A DNA stretch of 64,000 nucleotides, from positions 584,112 to 648,111 of the forward strand of contig CAJHNH020002669.1 of the NCBI GenBank assembly GCA_905116865.2, read 5' to 3'. Below, in pieces: positions 21,215-34,400 of the stretch. Below the pieces are notes generated by a model. The model did not search any database. It was not told where the DNA came from and saw nothing but the letters and a program-made list of their open reading frames with translations. The position numbers and the translations under genes were made by a program. This DNA is from Candidula unifasciata (lineage: Eukaryota > Mollusca > Gastropoda > Stylommatophora > Geomitridae). Within the stretch, counting starts at the first letter, position 1, and every line of letters begins with the position of its first letter.

Positions 21215-21593
21215 GTGGGATCTTGTGCCCTTGTGGAGAAGAAAAGAATATACTAATTTTGTTCCAAACATGCACGTTGTACAAGGAGGCTAATTAGGGA
21301 TGTTTCCTGTGAAGTCGTCGTGTGACTGACCTAGTTTTGGGGGGAAACGGAATAGACCCACTGCTTCTCTAAAAAAGCATGTTGTAAAAGATGATTTGAG
21401 GGATTTTTCTTCTGAAGTCAGAGCGCATCTTCTTGAAAGGCAAGTAACCAACAAGCTGGATACTAGTAGGCCAGATCTGTAATGTGGATGTGCTCACATA
21501 ATTTAAGTTCTGAAACAGGACTAAGGTCCAGAGGTGGATGAAAAATCAGCACTTTCAGCCAGAGATTACAGCCCGTGAACACTAAGAAAAAGA
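21215..21593 (+). mobile_element. SINE-like family A, forward copy
   Basis: Order: CATGTGGGATCTTGTGCCC, GAATAGACCCACTGCTTCTC, GCGCATCTTCTTGAAAGGCA, CCAGATCTGTAATGTGGATG, CAGGACTAAGGTCCAGAGGT, TTACAGCCCGTGAAC and a short AGAAAAAGAAG tail. Confidence 0.75.
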
Positions 21594-21605
21594 AGATATA
21601 GTAAT

Positions 21606-21846
21606 CACAGGTTAGGTTAGTTGCGTATCCTTTACAGGACGTTGCAGAACCAACCCCAACAGCCCCTGGCTGTTGTGTGGTTTTTCTAGGCAAATGTACT
21701 TCCAGTAGTTTGCCACTGCTTTCTGGATGGTCGGCTTTCTTGAAACCACTGTCGAAACCAACGCAAGGCACAGGGCTCACAGTTGGGATCTAACCCGGCA
21801 TCCTGGCATTACGAAGCGTTCGCATCGACTTAGCCACAGAGCCGAC
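21606..21846 (-). mobile_element. SINE family B (tRNA-derived), with perfect 12-bp TSD
   Basis: Minus-strand head GTCGGCTCTGTGGCTAAGTC (A-box region) and B box GGTTAGATCCC-like. The body ends CCTAACCT. AGATATAGTAAT occurs at 21594-21605 and 21847-21858, a perfect 12-bp target-site duplication. It ends about 33 bp before the TCTE1 start codon and was inserted at the tail of the family-A copy. Confidence 0.85.
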
Positions 21847-21891
21847 AGATATAGTAATACTAATGAGTAATATTTGTTTTTAAAATGCAGC

Positions 21892-22219
21892 ATGTCAGAA
21901 AATCCAGAAATAGCGGCAGCAGCTCCAGCTGCTGAGGGTGAGGACAAAAATGTTAAAGTTGATGGAGACGACAATCAAGGCAAACCAATGAAGACAGACT
22001 CTAAAACTTCCAGAGCAACTTCTGTAGATTCAGAAGATAGCCTAGCCAGTGACAAGAAGGAGGTAGAAGAGGTGTTCCAAGAAGAAATTATTCCAGAATT
22101 TAGACTTGGGGAATGGCGGAACATGAGAAGAATCATTGCAGAAGATCCAGACTGGACTCTAGCTACTGTTCCGGTGCTTAAAGATCTTGTAGTGAAGCAT
22201 ATTGCTGACAATTTTGAAT
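21892..22219 (+). CDS. TCTE1: TCTE1 exon with start codon
   Basis: MSENPEIAAAAPAAEGEDK onward to HIADNFE; donor GAAT|GTGAGT, phase 1. The start is the only ATG before the conserved RRII block that follows the acceptor. Confidence 0.9.
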
Positions 22220-24230
22220 GTGAGTACTTGATTAATCATATTCTCAAAATGTGAACATGTAATTACTAAGCAAAATACATTTTTTTTAAAATACAATACA
22301 AAAATTGTAACAGACAAACAAGCACACAAAAGCAAATTTAATAAAAACTTATAAAATAGGACCCTTTTCTTGCTGTTGGTACACTAGGTATAGATGTGTA
22401 CGAGGGATTTCAGATTAAAGAAGAGACATGTGCGGCAGTGTTGGACTTAGAAGATGCCTACAATAAAGTACCATACGATTATTTAATGCAATTACTGCTT
22501 AAACTAGAAGTTAATCCTATTCTGATCCGCTAGATTGCTGCGGTCCTGTTCCAGAGAAAGATTGTACTAAGATGTGGTAGCTGGTCCTCCGAACCGCAAA
22601 CGATATGTCCAGGCTTGCCACAGGGATCACCGCTATCACCAGTCTTATTCAACGTTTACACGGTGATGATTACTGAGCAGCAGTTGAATGGAAAGGGAAG
22701 GACTTTGTCATTTGCTGATGACATTTTGATTTATCGACGAGGGCGTGATAGACAGGAGATCGCCAGCACTATGCACAAAGAACTCGATCGAATTGCCGCC
22801 TGGTGTGATGGTTCCAATGCCTATGTCAATCCTTCGAAGGCATCAGTGTCATGGTTCTCTTTGAACAATCACATTGTCAAGTCGGACTTACCAGAAGTGA
22901 AAATGCGTGATAATGTATTGATCAGAACCAACGTTATGACGTTTCTCGGGGTGAGGTTCGATCGCAGCTTGTCATTCAGGAAACACGTTGACCATGTGAT
23001 AACAAAAGCACGCAAAGGTCTATCTGCAATGAGGATTATGGCTGCTTCCAATATTGAGCAAAGACTACTAATACTTCTATTCTACGGTCTGGTCCTTTCT
23101 CCCATTGAATACGCTCTGGCCATCCTCACTGTCAGTGCTACCCAGATTAAACGACTAGAAAAGGTGCAAAATGAAGCCATGCGCATTATTTTGGGATGTA
23201 CTAGAGACACATCCTGTGGAGCAATGAGGTATCTACTTGACTTTCCAACAATGAACCAAAGGATCAGGATGTGGAGGGCTCGGGCATATCTCAAAATATG
23301 CGCTGATAAGAAACACCCACTGCATCAAGCGCTTTTTAGTGAAAAGGGCGACAGACTGAAGAGGGGGAAATCGTGGCTAGGTCGGGCAGAAGATGTTATT
23401 AGGCAAATATGCAGCCTAACCGACATCATACCTGGTGCAGAATGGATACCTGTGCCTCAGGCGTTTATTTATACATTTTCCTGTATTGTCACACTCAACA
23501 GGCGATATAGAGAAGAGAATCCTGTTGCTGTTAATGCAGAGGTCAACGCTCTCATCGGTGAAAATTCAGACGAAGCAGATGCAATAATCTATACAGACGG
23601 ATCCGTTATACGCCAAAGAAGAAGCGCATGGGCATTTACAGCACGCTCAGCGGGCAGAACAGTCAAAGAAGCCAACGGCGCCTTCTCCATGACAACCAGC
23701 AGCATGACGATGGAGGTGATGGCAGTGACACAAGCGCTTGCCTGGCTTGAAACACAAAAATACACCCGCGTGTGTATACTCAGTGATTCAATGAGTATGA
23801 TCCGGAGGGTTCAGGCAGGTTCAGTGCGAAGACAATGGCTTGAATCATTACAGAAGTCCACTGTTCGTGGAGTCACCTTTATTTTTGTTCCGGGACACGC
23901 AGGCGTCAATGGAAATGAAAGAGCTGACAGGTTGGCTGGATCCGCTATCACTACCGACGGTCAGCCTATGGATCATGCTGATATTATCAATGCCCTCAGA
24001 GAAATGGGAAGAATAGAGGACTTTGGTGGCAGTGAATCCACATCACTCGCCAGAATGGCAGACTTGGGAATTAAGATCGGCACAGCAAAAAACGAGACGC
24101 ACACCAGCTACGCCAGAAGACTTGTTAATCAACATAGAACTGGTACTATTAGCCATCGGACGTTGGGGTTCATACTGAGGGGAGGATCTGAGCACCTATG
24201 GACATGTCCGGAGTGCAATGAGGATAACCC

Positions 24231-24271
<41 letters not shown>

Positions 24272-26707
24272 GGTATAGTTGCTAGACCCAGATTGTTTCA
24301 AATACCTTCTTCTTTTTTCTTCTTCACATGCACTGGCTGTTAACTCGGCGGAGAGTTCTGGGTGTTCATCCACCTCCAGACTTTACTCTTGTTCCATAAC
24401 TCGATTATTACTTACACATCTATTTCACACATATAGCTTATTTGTATGTAGACTCATGGTTCCTTGCTTTTCAAGCCGACGTACCCTGATTTTGACGGAC
24501 TCCCCAAATTAATTGACTTCCACAACATTCTTGTTGGGAAGGCAGGGCATCTATTCTTGTTTTCTCCACAGTGTGGCCCTGGAACCCACACGGGGAATAT
24601 ATCATGATGTCAAAACATTGCCATCTGTGAATCGCTTTAAACAACAGTGAGGAGATGGTAATTGCAGTGGTTTGGACATGTAAAAGGATATCTCATCTCT
24701 CCAGAATATGTTACAAGATTTAGGGCTGGGTCAAAAGTGAAGAGGCAAACAAAGAAAATCCTTATAACAAAATTTATTTGATTGAAAGGGCCACAAATGT
24801 TCAAACGTCAGTTTATTTACATCTGCCCAACATAGGTGGATAGATCTGGCTAACAAGAGGTGGAGAGATCTGCCTAACAGAGGTAGAGAGATCTGGCTAA
24901 CAGAGGTGGAGAGATCTGGCTAACAGAGGTGGAGAGATCTGGCTAACAGAGGTGGAAAGATCTGGCTAACAGAGGTGGAGAGATCTGGCTAACAGAGGTG
25001 GAAAGATCTGGCTAACAGAGGTGGAGAGATCTGGCTAACATAACAGAGGTGGAGAGATCTGCCTAACAGAGGTGGAGAGATCTGGCTAACATAACAGAGG
25101 TGGAGAGATCTGCCTAACAGAGGTGGAGAGATCTGGCTAACAGAGGTGGAGAGATCTGGCTAACAGAGGTGGAGATATCTGCCTAACAGAGGTGGAGATA
25201 TCTGCCTAACAGAGGTGGAGAGATCTGGCTAACAGAGGTGGAGAGATCTGGCTAACAGAGGTGGAGATATCTGCCTAACAGAGGTGGAGATATCTGCCTA
25301 ACAGAGGTGGAGAGATCTGCCTAACAGAGGTGGAGAGATCTGATTGACAGAGGTGGAGAGATCTGCCTAACAGAGGGGGAGAGATCTGATTGACAGAGAT
25401 GGAGAGATCTGGCTAACAGAGATGGAGAGATCTGCCTAACAGAGGTGGAGAGATCTGATTGACAGAAGTGGAGAGATCTGGCTAACAGAGGTGGAGGGAT
25501 CTGATTGACAGAGGTGGAGGGATCTGATTGACAGAGGTGGAGAGATCTGGCTAACAGAGGCGGAGAGATCTGGCTAACAGAGGTGGAGGGATCTGGCTAA
25601 CAGAGGTGGAGAGATCTGGCTAACAGAGGTAGAGAGATCTGGCTAACAGAGGTGGAGAGATCTGGCTAACAGAGGTGGAGAGATCTGGCTAACAGAGGTG
25701 GAGGGATCTGATTGACAGAGGTGGAGAGATCTGGCTAACAGAGGTGGAGGGATCTGGCTAACAGAGGTGGAGAGATCTGGCTAACAGAGGTGGAGAGATC
25801 TGGCTAACAGAGGTGGAGGGATCTGATTGACAGAGGTGGAGAGATCTGGCTAACAGAGGTGGAGAGATCTGGCTAACAAGATGTGGAGAGATCTGGCTAA
25901 CAAGAGATGGAGAGATCTGACTGACAGAGGTGGAGGGATCTGACCAACAGAGATGGAGAGATCTGACTGACAGAGGTAGAGGGATCTGACCAACAGACAT
26001 GGAGAGATCTGACCGACAAGAGGTGGAGGGATCTGACCAACAGAGATGGAGGGATCTGACCAACAGGAGGTGGAGGGATCTGACCGACAGGACAATCAAC
26101 TGCAGCTGGTGACTTATTGTATTATGGACTACGGTGATTGTAATGATCATGTAATGGGTTATGTATGCAACATCGTGCCAACCACCTTTACTTCCCATGT
26201 TATCTCATTGTACTAATTTTAGGCTGAGTTTACTATCAAGACTGGGTTAATTACAACAATCAGCCCCAATTTGTATTTAAACATTTGGTCAGAGAATGTT
26301 AAAGAAATCTGGCTTCCCCATTGGTAATTTCCACCATGTGTTTAACCTCATTGAAAGATATGTGATTTTTCACATGGATATTTCCTCCTTAAGACACCTG
26401 TTGTGATATCTTGTAAGACGCAACGACAAAAAGAAATTTAAAGATATGAATGGTCATTTCTCTGTCTCTCTCATGCTGTCTCTCTTGACCTCTCTCTCAT
26501 GTTGTTTGTCTTTTTCTCTCACTTTTGTGCTGTCTGGCTGTTTCACTCTCTCTCTGTTCCATGTTGTGTGTCTCTCTCATGCTGCCTCTCTCACTCTCAT
26601 GCTGTCTCTCACACTGTCTCTCTCTCTCTCGCATACTGATACTCTGTCTCTCTCTCTCTCTCATGCTGTCTGTTCCTCTCTCGTGCTGTCTGTCTATCTG
26701 TCTCATG

Positions 26708-26740
<33 letters not shown>

Positions 26741-28311
26741 ATACTGTCTGTCTTTCTGTCTCATACTGTCTGTCTTTCTGTCTCATGCTGTCTGTCTCCC
26801 TCTCTCATACTGTCTGTCCCTCTCTCATGCTGTCTGTCCCTCTCTCATGCTGTCTGTTCCTCTCTCATGCTGTCTGTCTATCTGTCTCATGCTGTCTGTC
26901 TCTCTCTCTCTCATGCTGTCTGTCTTTCTGTCTCATACTGTCTGTCTTTCTGTCTCATGCTGTCTGTCTCCCTCTCTCATGCTGTCTGTTCCTCTCTCAT
27001 GCTGTCTGTCCCTCTCTCATGTTGTCTGTCTCCCTCTCTCTCTCTCATGCTGTCCATTCCTCTCTCATGCTGTCTGTCTTTCTGTCTTATGCTGTCTGTC
27101 TTTCTCTCTCATGCTGTTTGTCCCTCTCTCATGCTGTCTGTCTGTCTCTCTCTCTCTCATGCTGTCTGTCCCTCTCTCATGCTGTCTGTCCCTCTATCAT
27201 GCTGTCTGTCCCTCTCTCACGCTGTCTGTCTGTCTGTCTCTCTCATGCTGTCTGTCCCTCTCTCATGCTGTCCGTCTTTCTGTCTCATGCTGTCTGTCTC
27301 TCTCTCTCTCTCATGCTGTCTGTCCCTCTCTCATGCTGTCTGTCTTTCTGTCTCATGCTGTCTGTCTTTCTCACTCATGCTGTCTGTTCCTCTCTCATGC
27401 TGTCTGTCTTTCTGTCTCATGCTGTCTGTCTTTCTGTCTCATGCTGTCTGTTTCTCTCTCATGCTGTCTGTCCCTCTCTCATGCTGTCTGTCCCTCTCTC
27501 ATGCTGTCTGTCTCTCTCTCATGCTGTCTGTCCCTCTCTCATGCTGTCTGTCTTTCTGTCTCATGCTGTCTGTCTCTCTCTCTCATGCTGTCTGTCCCTC
27601 TCTCATGCTGTCTGTTCCTCTCTCATGCTGTCTGTTCCCCTCTCATGCTGTCTGTTCCTCTCTCATGCTGTCTCTTGCTCTCTCATGTTGTCTGTCTCTC
27701 TCTCTCATGCTGTCTGTTGCTCTGTCATGCTGTCTGTCCCTCTCTCTCATGCTGTCTGTTCCTCTCTCATGCTGTCTGTCTTTCTGTCTCATGCTGTCTC
27801 TCTCTCTCTCTCTCTCTCTCCCATGCTGTCTGTCCCTCTCTCATGCTGTCTGTCTCTCTCTCTCTCATGCTGTCTGTCCCTCTCTCATGCTGTCTGTCTT
27901 TCTGTCTCATGCTGTCTGTCTCTCTCTCATGCTGTCTGTCCCTCTTTCATGCTGTCTGTCTTTCTGTCTCATGTTGTCTGTCTTTCTCTCTCATGCTGTC
28001 TGTTCCTCTCTCATGCTGTTTGTTCCTCTCTCACGCTGTCTGTCTTTCTGTCTCATGCTGTCTCTCTCTCTCATGCTGTCTGTCTTTCTGTCTCAAGCTG
28101 TCTGTTCCTCGCTCATGCTGTCTGTCATTCTGTCTCATGCTGTCTCTCTCTCTCTCATACTGTCTGTTCCTCTCTCATGCTGTCTGTTCCTCTCTCATGC
28201 TGTCTCTCTTTCTGTCTCATGCTGTCTCTCTCTCTCTCTCTCTCTCATGCTGTCTGTTCCTCTCTCATGCTGTCTGTTCCTCTCTCATGGTGTCTCTCTT
28301 TCTGTCTCATG

Positions 28312-28368
<57 letters not shown>

Positions 28369-28434
28369 GCTGTCTGTTCCTCTCTCATGCTGTCTGTTCC
28401 TCTCTCATGCTGTCTGTCTTTCTGTCTCATGCTA

Positions 28435-28466
<32 letters not shown>

Positions 28467-31400
28467 CTGCTGTCTGTTCCTCTCTCATACTGTCTGTCTT
28501 TCTCTCTCATGCTGTCTGTTCCTCTCTCATGCTGTCTGTTCCTCTCTCATGCTGTCTGTTCCTCTCTCATGCTGTCTGTCTTTCTGTCTCATGCTGTCTC
28601 TTTCTCTCTCTCTCTCATGTTGTCTGTTCCTCTCTCATGCTGTCTGTCTTTCTGTCTCATGCTGTCTGTCTCTTTCATGCTCTCTCTCTATCTCTCTCCC
28701 TCTCTCTGTCTCTCTTTCTGTCTCTCTCTCTGTCTCCCTCTCTCACAAACATATCTTCAGGATAGTTAACCCTGCTTTTTCTTCCATCAGCTATGCCTTT
28801 TATCACCGTACTTGCTGAGCAACTGCATTGTTCCTAGTTCAATATAGTTAAGAGCAGAACTTTCCAAACTGTGTGTCACTACACATCAGTATGATGCATG
28901 CAGTGTGAAGGTGTGTCATGACACATCAGTATGGCCCATGTGATATGAAGGTGTGTCACCCAAATGTAATTTATGTCTGTGTCTGTATGTTTTATAAGAG
29001 ATTAGTTTACCCTCTAGTTTGCCTGTACACTGAATTGCTGTTCCTCATACTGATTGTTCCCTGTGTGGGTTCCAGGACCCCACTGTGGGGAAAACAAGAA
29101 TAGACCCACTGCCTACCCAACAAGCATGTCGTAGAAGTCAGCTAATTGGGAGCTTCCTTTGAAGTCAGAGTGCATCTGCCCGAGTGGCAAAGAACAACCA
29201 GCTGCACACAAATAAGTCAGTAAAACTGATGTACACAAAGAGCTAAAGTCCAAATAGACGAACAACCAGGACTTTCCACCCGGGCTTGCATCTGGTGAAC
29301 AGAAGAGAGAGGGAAAAAAAATTTCTGTTTGTCTGAAAAGTGTGTCACCAGTATGAAGAGTTTGAAAAGCTCTGGTTTAAAGACATTAAAATGACTCATG
29401 CATGCGTTCCAGATATATTTTGCCTAATGATTTCAGATCACTCCCTCAGCCTAAAGAAACTATTGCCCAAATACCAGAAGAGAGTTCTAGCGAAAATATC
29501 CCCCAAGTTGCCTCTCAGTGTTACAGCCCTTCTTGTTGAAGATGAAGACTACTGGGAAAGGTGCTGTCGGGCACGCTGGAATATCTGTGATGTTTCAGTT
29601 TACGGAAACAGCTGGAAACGGATGTACATGGAGAAAAACTTGGAACAGATTATAGAACTTTTTGTGCCGCACACAACCGACTCCCAGGAATTGGATGATA
29701 CAGTAAAACTGTCAGCAGAATTCATTAAAAAGCTGGACATACAGCAGCTTCTTCCACCAATCAAAGAGGCTCACAAGGGTCCAGATTTTGATGATCTTTC
29801 AGATTCAGGTGAGAATGAAGATGAACCGCTATGGGATCATTTTAATTTCGGCCCACTTTTGTCAAATTTGCCATTTTTGGAGGAACTGCATCTAACCTAT
29901 GGTGTTCGTGACTGTGGGATGAACTTTGAGTGGAGTCTGTTTCAGTTTACCTCTAGGGATTGCTTGCTGCTGTCTCAGTGTGTGGCATCGTGCAAAACTC
30001 TCCGAGTCTTTCGTTTGCACAGAAGTAAAGTGGATGATGACAAGGTAAATGTAGGAACCTGTGTAGGTTTTGTGTTTTTACAATAAACAAGCCGGCAAGG
30101 GACCCTACTCACACCATTATTACATTCCAAGGGACCCTACTCACACAATTATTACATTGCAAGGGACCCTACTCACACCATTATTAAATTGCAAGGGATC
30201 CTGCTCAACCATTATTACATTGCAAGGGACCCTGCTCAACCCTTATTACATTGCAAGGGACCCCACTCACACCATTACTAAATTGCAAGGGACCCTGCTC
30301 AACCATTATTACATTGCAGGGGACCCTACTCACACAATTATTACATTGCAAGGGACCCTACTCACACCATTATTACATTGCAAGGGACCCTGCTCAACCA
30401 TTATTACATTGCAAGGGACCCTGCTCAACCATTATTACATTGCAAGGGACCCTACTCACACCATTATTACATTGCAAGGGGCCCTAATCAAGCAATTATT
30501 ACATTGCAAGGGACCCTGCTCAACCATTATTACATTGCAAGGGACCCTGCTCACGCAATTATTACATTGCAAGGGACCCTGCTCACACCATTATTAAATT
30601 GCAAGGGACCCTACTCACACAATTATTACATTGCAAGGGACCCTACTCACACAATTATTACATTGCAAGGGACCCTGCTCACACCATTATTACATTGCAA
30701 GGGGCCCTACTCACACCATTATTCAATTGCAAGGGACCCTACTCACACCATTATTAAATTGCAAGGGGCCCTACTCACACCATTATTAAATTCAAGGGAC
30801 CCTACTCACACCATTATTAAATTGCAAGGGACCCTGCTCACACCATTATTAAATTGCAAGGGACCATACTTACACCATTATTACATTGCAAGGGACCCTA
30901 CTCACACCATTATTAAATTGCAAAGGACCCTACTCACACCATTATTAAATTGCAAAGGACCCTACTCACACCATTATTAAATTGCAAGGGACCCTGCTCA
31001 CACCATTATTAAATTGCAAGGGACCATACTCACACCATTATTACATTGCAAGGGACCCTACTCACACCATTATTAAATTGCAAAGGACCCTACTCACACC
31101 ATTATTAAATTGCAAAGGACCCTACTCACACCATTATTAAATTGCAAGGGACCTTACTCACACCATTATTAAATTGCAAGGGACCTTACTCACACCATTA
31201 TTAAATTGCAAGGGACCTTACTCACACCATTATTAAATTGCAAGGGACCCTACTCACACCATAATTAAATTGCAAGGGACCCTACTCACGCCATTATTAA
31301 ATTGCAAGGGACCCTACTCACACCGTTATTACATTGCAAGGGACCCTACTCACACCATTATTACATTGCAAGGGACCCTACTCACACCATTATTAGATTA

Positions 31401-34400
31401 GACATATTGTTCTAGAGCCATATTCGTGTAGCTCATTTGGTGCTTTATTTAGTCATTCCAGCTGTGTGTACTTCTTGGGCATTTCTTGGTACTTATTTTA
31501 GCTGGTTCCACCTGGGTCCCCAATATCATGCAGATTCTTTTTTCACGTTCCATGCTGTACGCTGTGTCAGAAAGTTCTGGTTGTTCATTAGTTCTCACTA
31601 TCAAGTAGACCCAGAGCGTTGAGTCGATGCTCAAAAGAAAACAAGAAATACATCAATTGTCCCAACTGAGTTTTTTTCTTTGTTCTTTTGAGTATCGACG
31701 CTACAGTCTGGGCCTACTTAAAAATTGATACTGTCCCGGGGAAAATGGGACGATAGGACCACCCTGTTGTTTATCCACTTCTAGACTTTAGTTCTAGAAC
31801 TTGCATTTTGCATGCACATCTGTTTTACAGATCTAGCATATTTGTATGCAAATTGTTGGTTCCTTGCCTCTCAGGCAATGGAGCCATGGAACCCACATGT
31901 AGGAAAATAATACAGATTTAAACTCAAGACCAACATGCAGCAGGCAGGTGTTTAGCCACTACACCACTGTGGCTATCCATCATGTCTCAAGACAAATCCT
32001 ACAGTCAGCAAACAGAGCTAGTACGTGTTTGTGCACGGTAATGTTTTGACTGATATAGTGTTTGTTTATCTTTGAATTAATGAATGAATAAATGTAGAAT
32101 GTAACTATGTGACTCAGAAAAAAAGAGAACATGTACTGATATAAGCAAAACATTTAGACCAGTCTTTATATATGAAAAATAACACAATAAGAACAGATAT
32201 ATGCACACTTAAATTAATATAACACAATCACATGGGAAAAATTGACACAATCATACTAGGAAATGACACTATCACTTGGGAAAGTATGACACAATCACAT
32301 AAGAAAGTATAACACAATCACATAGGAACTATAACACAATCATATGGAAAAATATAACACAGGAAAGTATAACATAATCACATGGAAAAGTATAATACAG
32401 TCATATAGGAAAGCATAACACAGTCGTATAGGAAAGTATAACACAATCACATAGGAAACTATAACACAATCACGCAGGAAAGAATAACCCAATCACATAA
32501 GAAAGTATAACAGTCACATGGGAAAGTATGACACAATCATACTAGAAAGTATGACACAGTCACACGGGAAAGTATGACACAATCATACTAGAAAGTATGA
32601 CACAGTCACATGGGAAAGTATGACACAATCATACTAGAAAGTATGACACAGTCACATGGGAAAGTAAGACACAATCATACTAGAAAGTATGACACAGTCA
32701 CATGGGAAAGTATGACACAATCATACTAGAAAGTATGACACAGTCACATGGGAAAGTATGACACAATCATACTAGAAAGTATGACACAGTCACATGGGAA
32801 AGTATGACACAATCATACTAGAAAGTATGACACAGTCACATGGGAAAGTAAGACACAATCATACTAGAAAGTATGACACAGTCACATGGGAAAGTATGAC
32901 ACAATCATACTAGAAAGTATGACACAGTCACATGGGAAAGTAAGACACTGTTATATAAAAAGCTATAATGCATTTACACAGAACAATACCAGACAATCAT
33001 ATTAAAAAAGTATGACACAATGACACAGAAAAATATGACACAATGACACAGAAAAATATGACACACCACACAGAAAAATATGACACAATGACACAGAAAA
33101 ATATGACACAATGACACAGAAAAATATGACACACCACACAGAAAAATATGACACAATGACACAGAAAAATATGACACACCACACAGAAAAATATGACACA
33201 CCACACAGAAAAATATGACACACCACACAGAAAAATATGACACACCACACAGAAAAATATGACACACCACACAGAAAAATATGACACACCACACAGAAAA
33301 ATATGACACACCACACAGAAAAATATGACACAATGACACAGAAAAATATGACACAATGACACAGAAAAATATGACACACCACACAGAAAAATATGACACA
33401 CCACACAGAAAAATATGACACACCACACAGAAAAATATGACACACCACACAGAAAAATATGACACAATGACACAGAAAAATATGACACACCACACAGAAA
33501 AATATGACACACCACACAGAAAAATATGACACAATGACACAGAAAAATATGACACACCACACAGAAAAATATGACACAATGACACAGAAAAATATGACAC
33601 AATGACACAGAAAAATATGACACAATGACACAGAAAAATATGACACACCACACAGAAAAATATGACACAATGACACAGAAAAAATATGACACCACCACAA
33701 GAAAAATATGACACACACAGAAAATATGACACACCACACAGAAAAATATGACACACAATGACACAGAAAAATATGACACAATGACACAGAAAAATATGAC
33801 ACACCACACAGAAAAATATGACACAATGACACAGAAAAAAATATGACACAATGACACAGAAAAAAATATGACACACCACACAGAAAAAAATATGACACAC
33901 CACACAGAAAACATGAGAAAAAACAGATTACACACCACACAGAAAAATATGACACACCACACACAGAACAAATATGACACAGAAAAAAATGACAATGACA
34001 CAGAAAAATATGACACACCACACAGAAAAATATGACACACCACACAGAAAAATATGACACACCACACAGAAAAAATATGACACACCACACAGAAAAAATA
34101 TGACACATGACACACAGAAAAATATGACACACCACCACACAGAAAAAAAATATGACACAACCACACAGAAAAATATGACAGAAAAAATGACCACACACAA
34201 AAATATATGACACACCACACAGAAAAATATGACACACCACACAGAAAAATATGACACACCACACAGAAAAATATGACACACCACACAGAAAAATATGACA
34301 CAATGACACAGAAAAATATGACACACCACACAGAAAAATATGACACAATGACACAGAAAAATATGACACACCACACAGAAAAATATGACACACACAATAT

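Noticed and set aside
21974..22211. Minus-strand frame over TCTE1 exon 1
   Set aside because: Antisense shadow of the conserved exon.
26446..28818. Leu/Ser/Cys-rich frames of 640-790 codons
   Set aside because: They coincide with the 20-bp array. A stop-free unit whose length is not a multiple of 3 opens all frames automatically.
30070..30980. Plus-strand frames of 78-200 codons after TCTE1 exon 2
   Set aside because: 32-bp satellite; the conserved TCTE1 protein needs splicing at 30044/30045.
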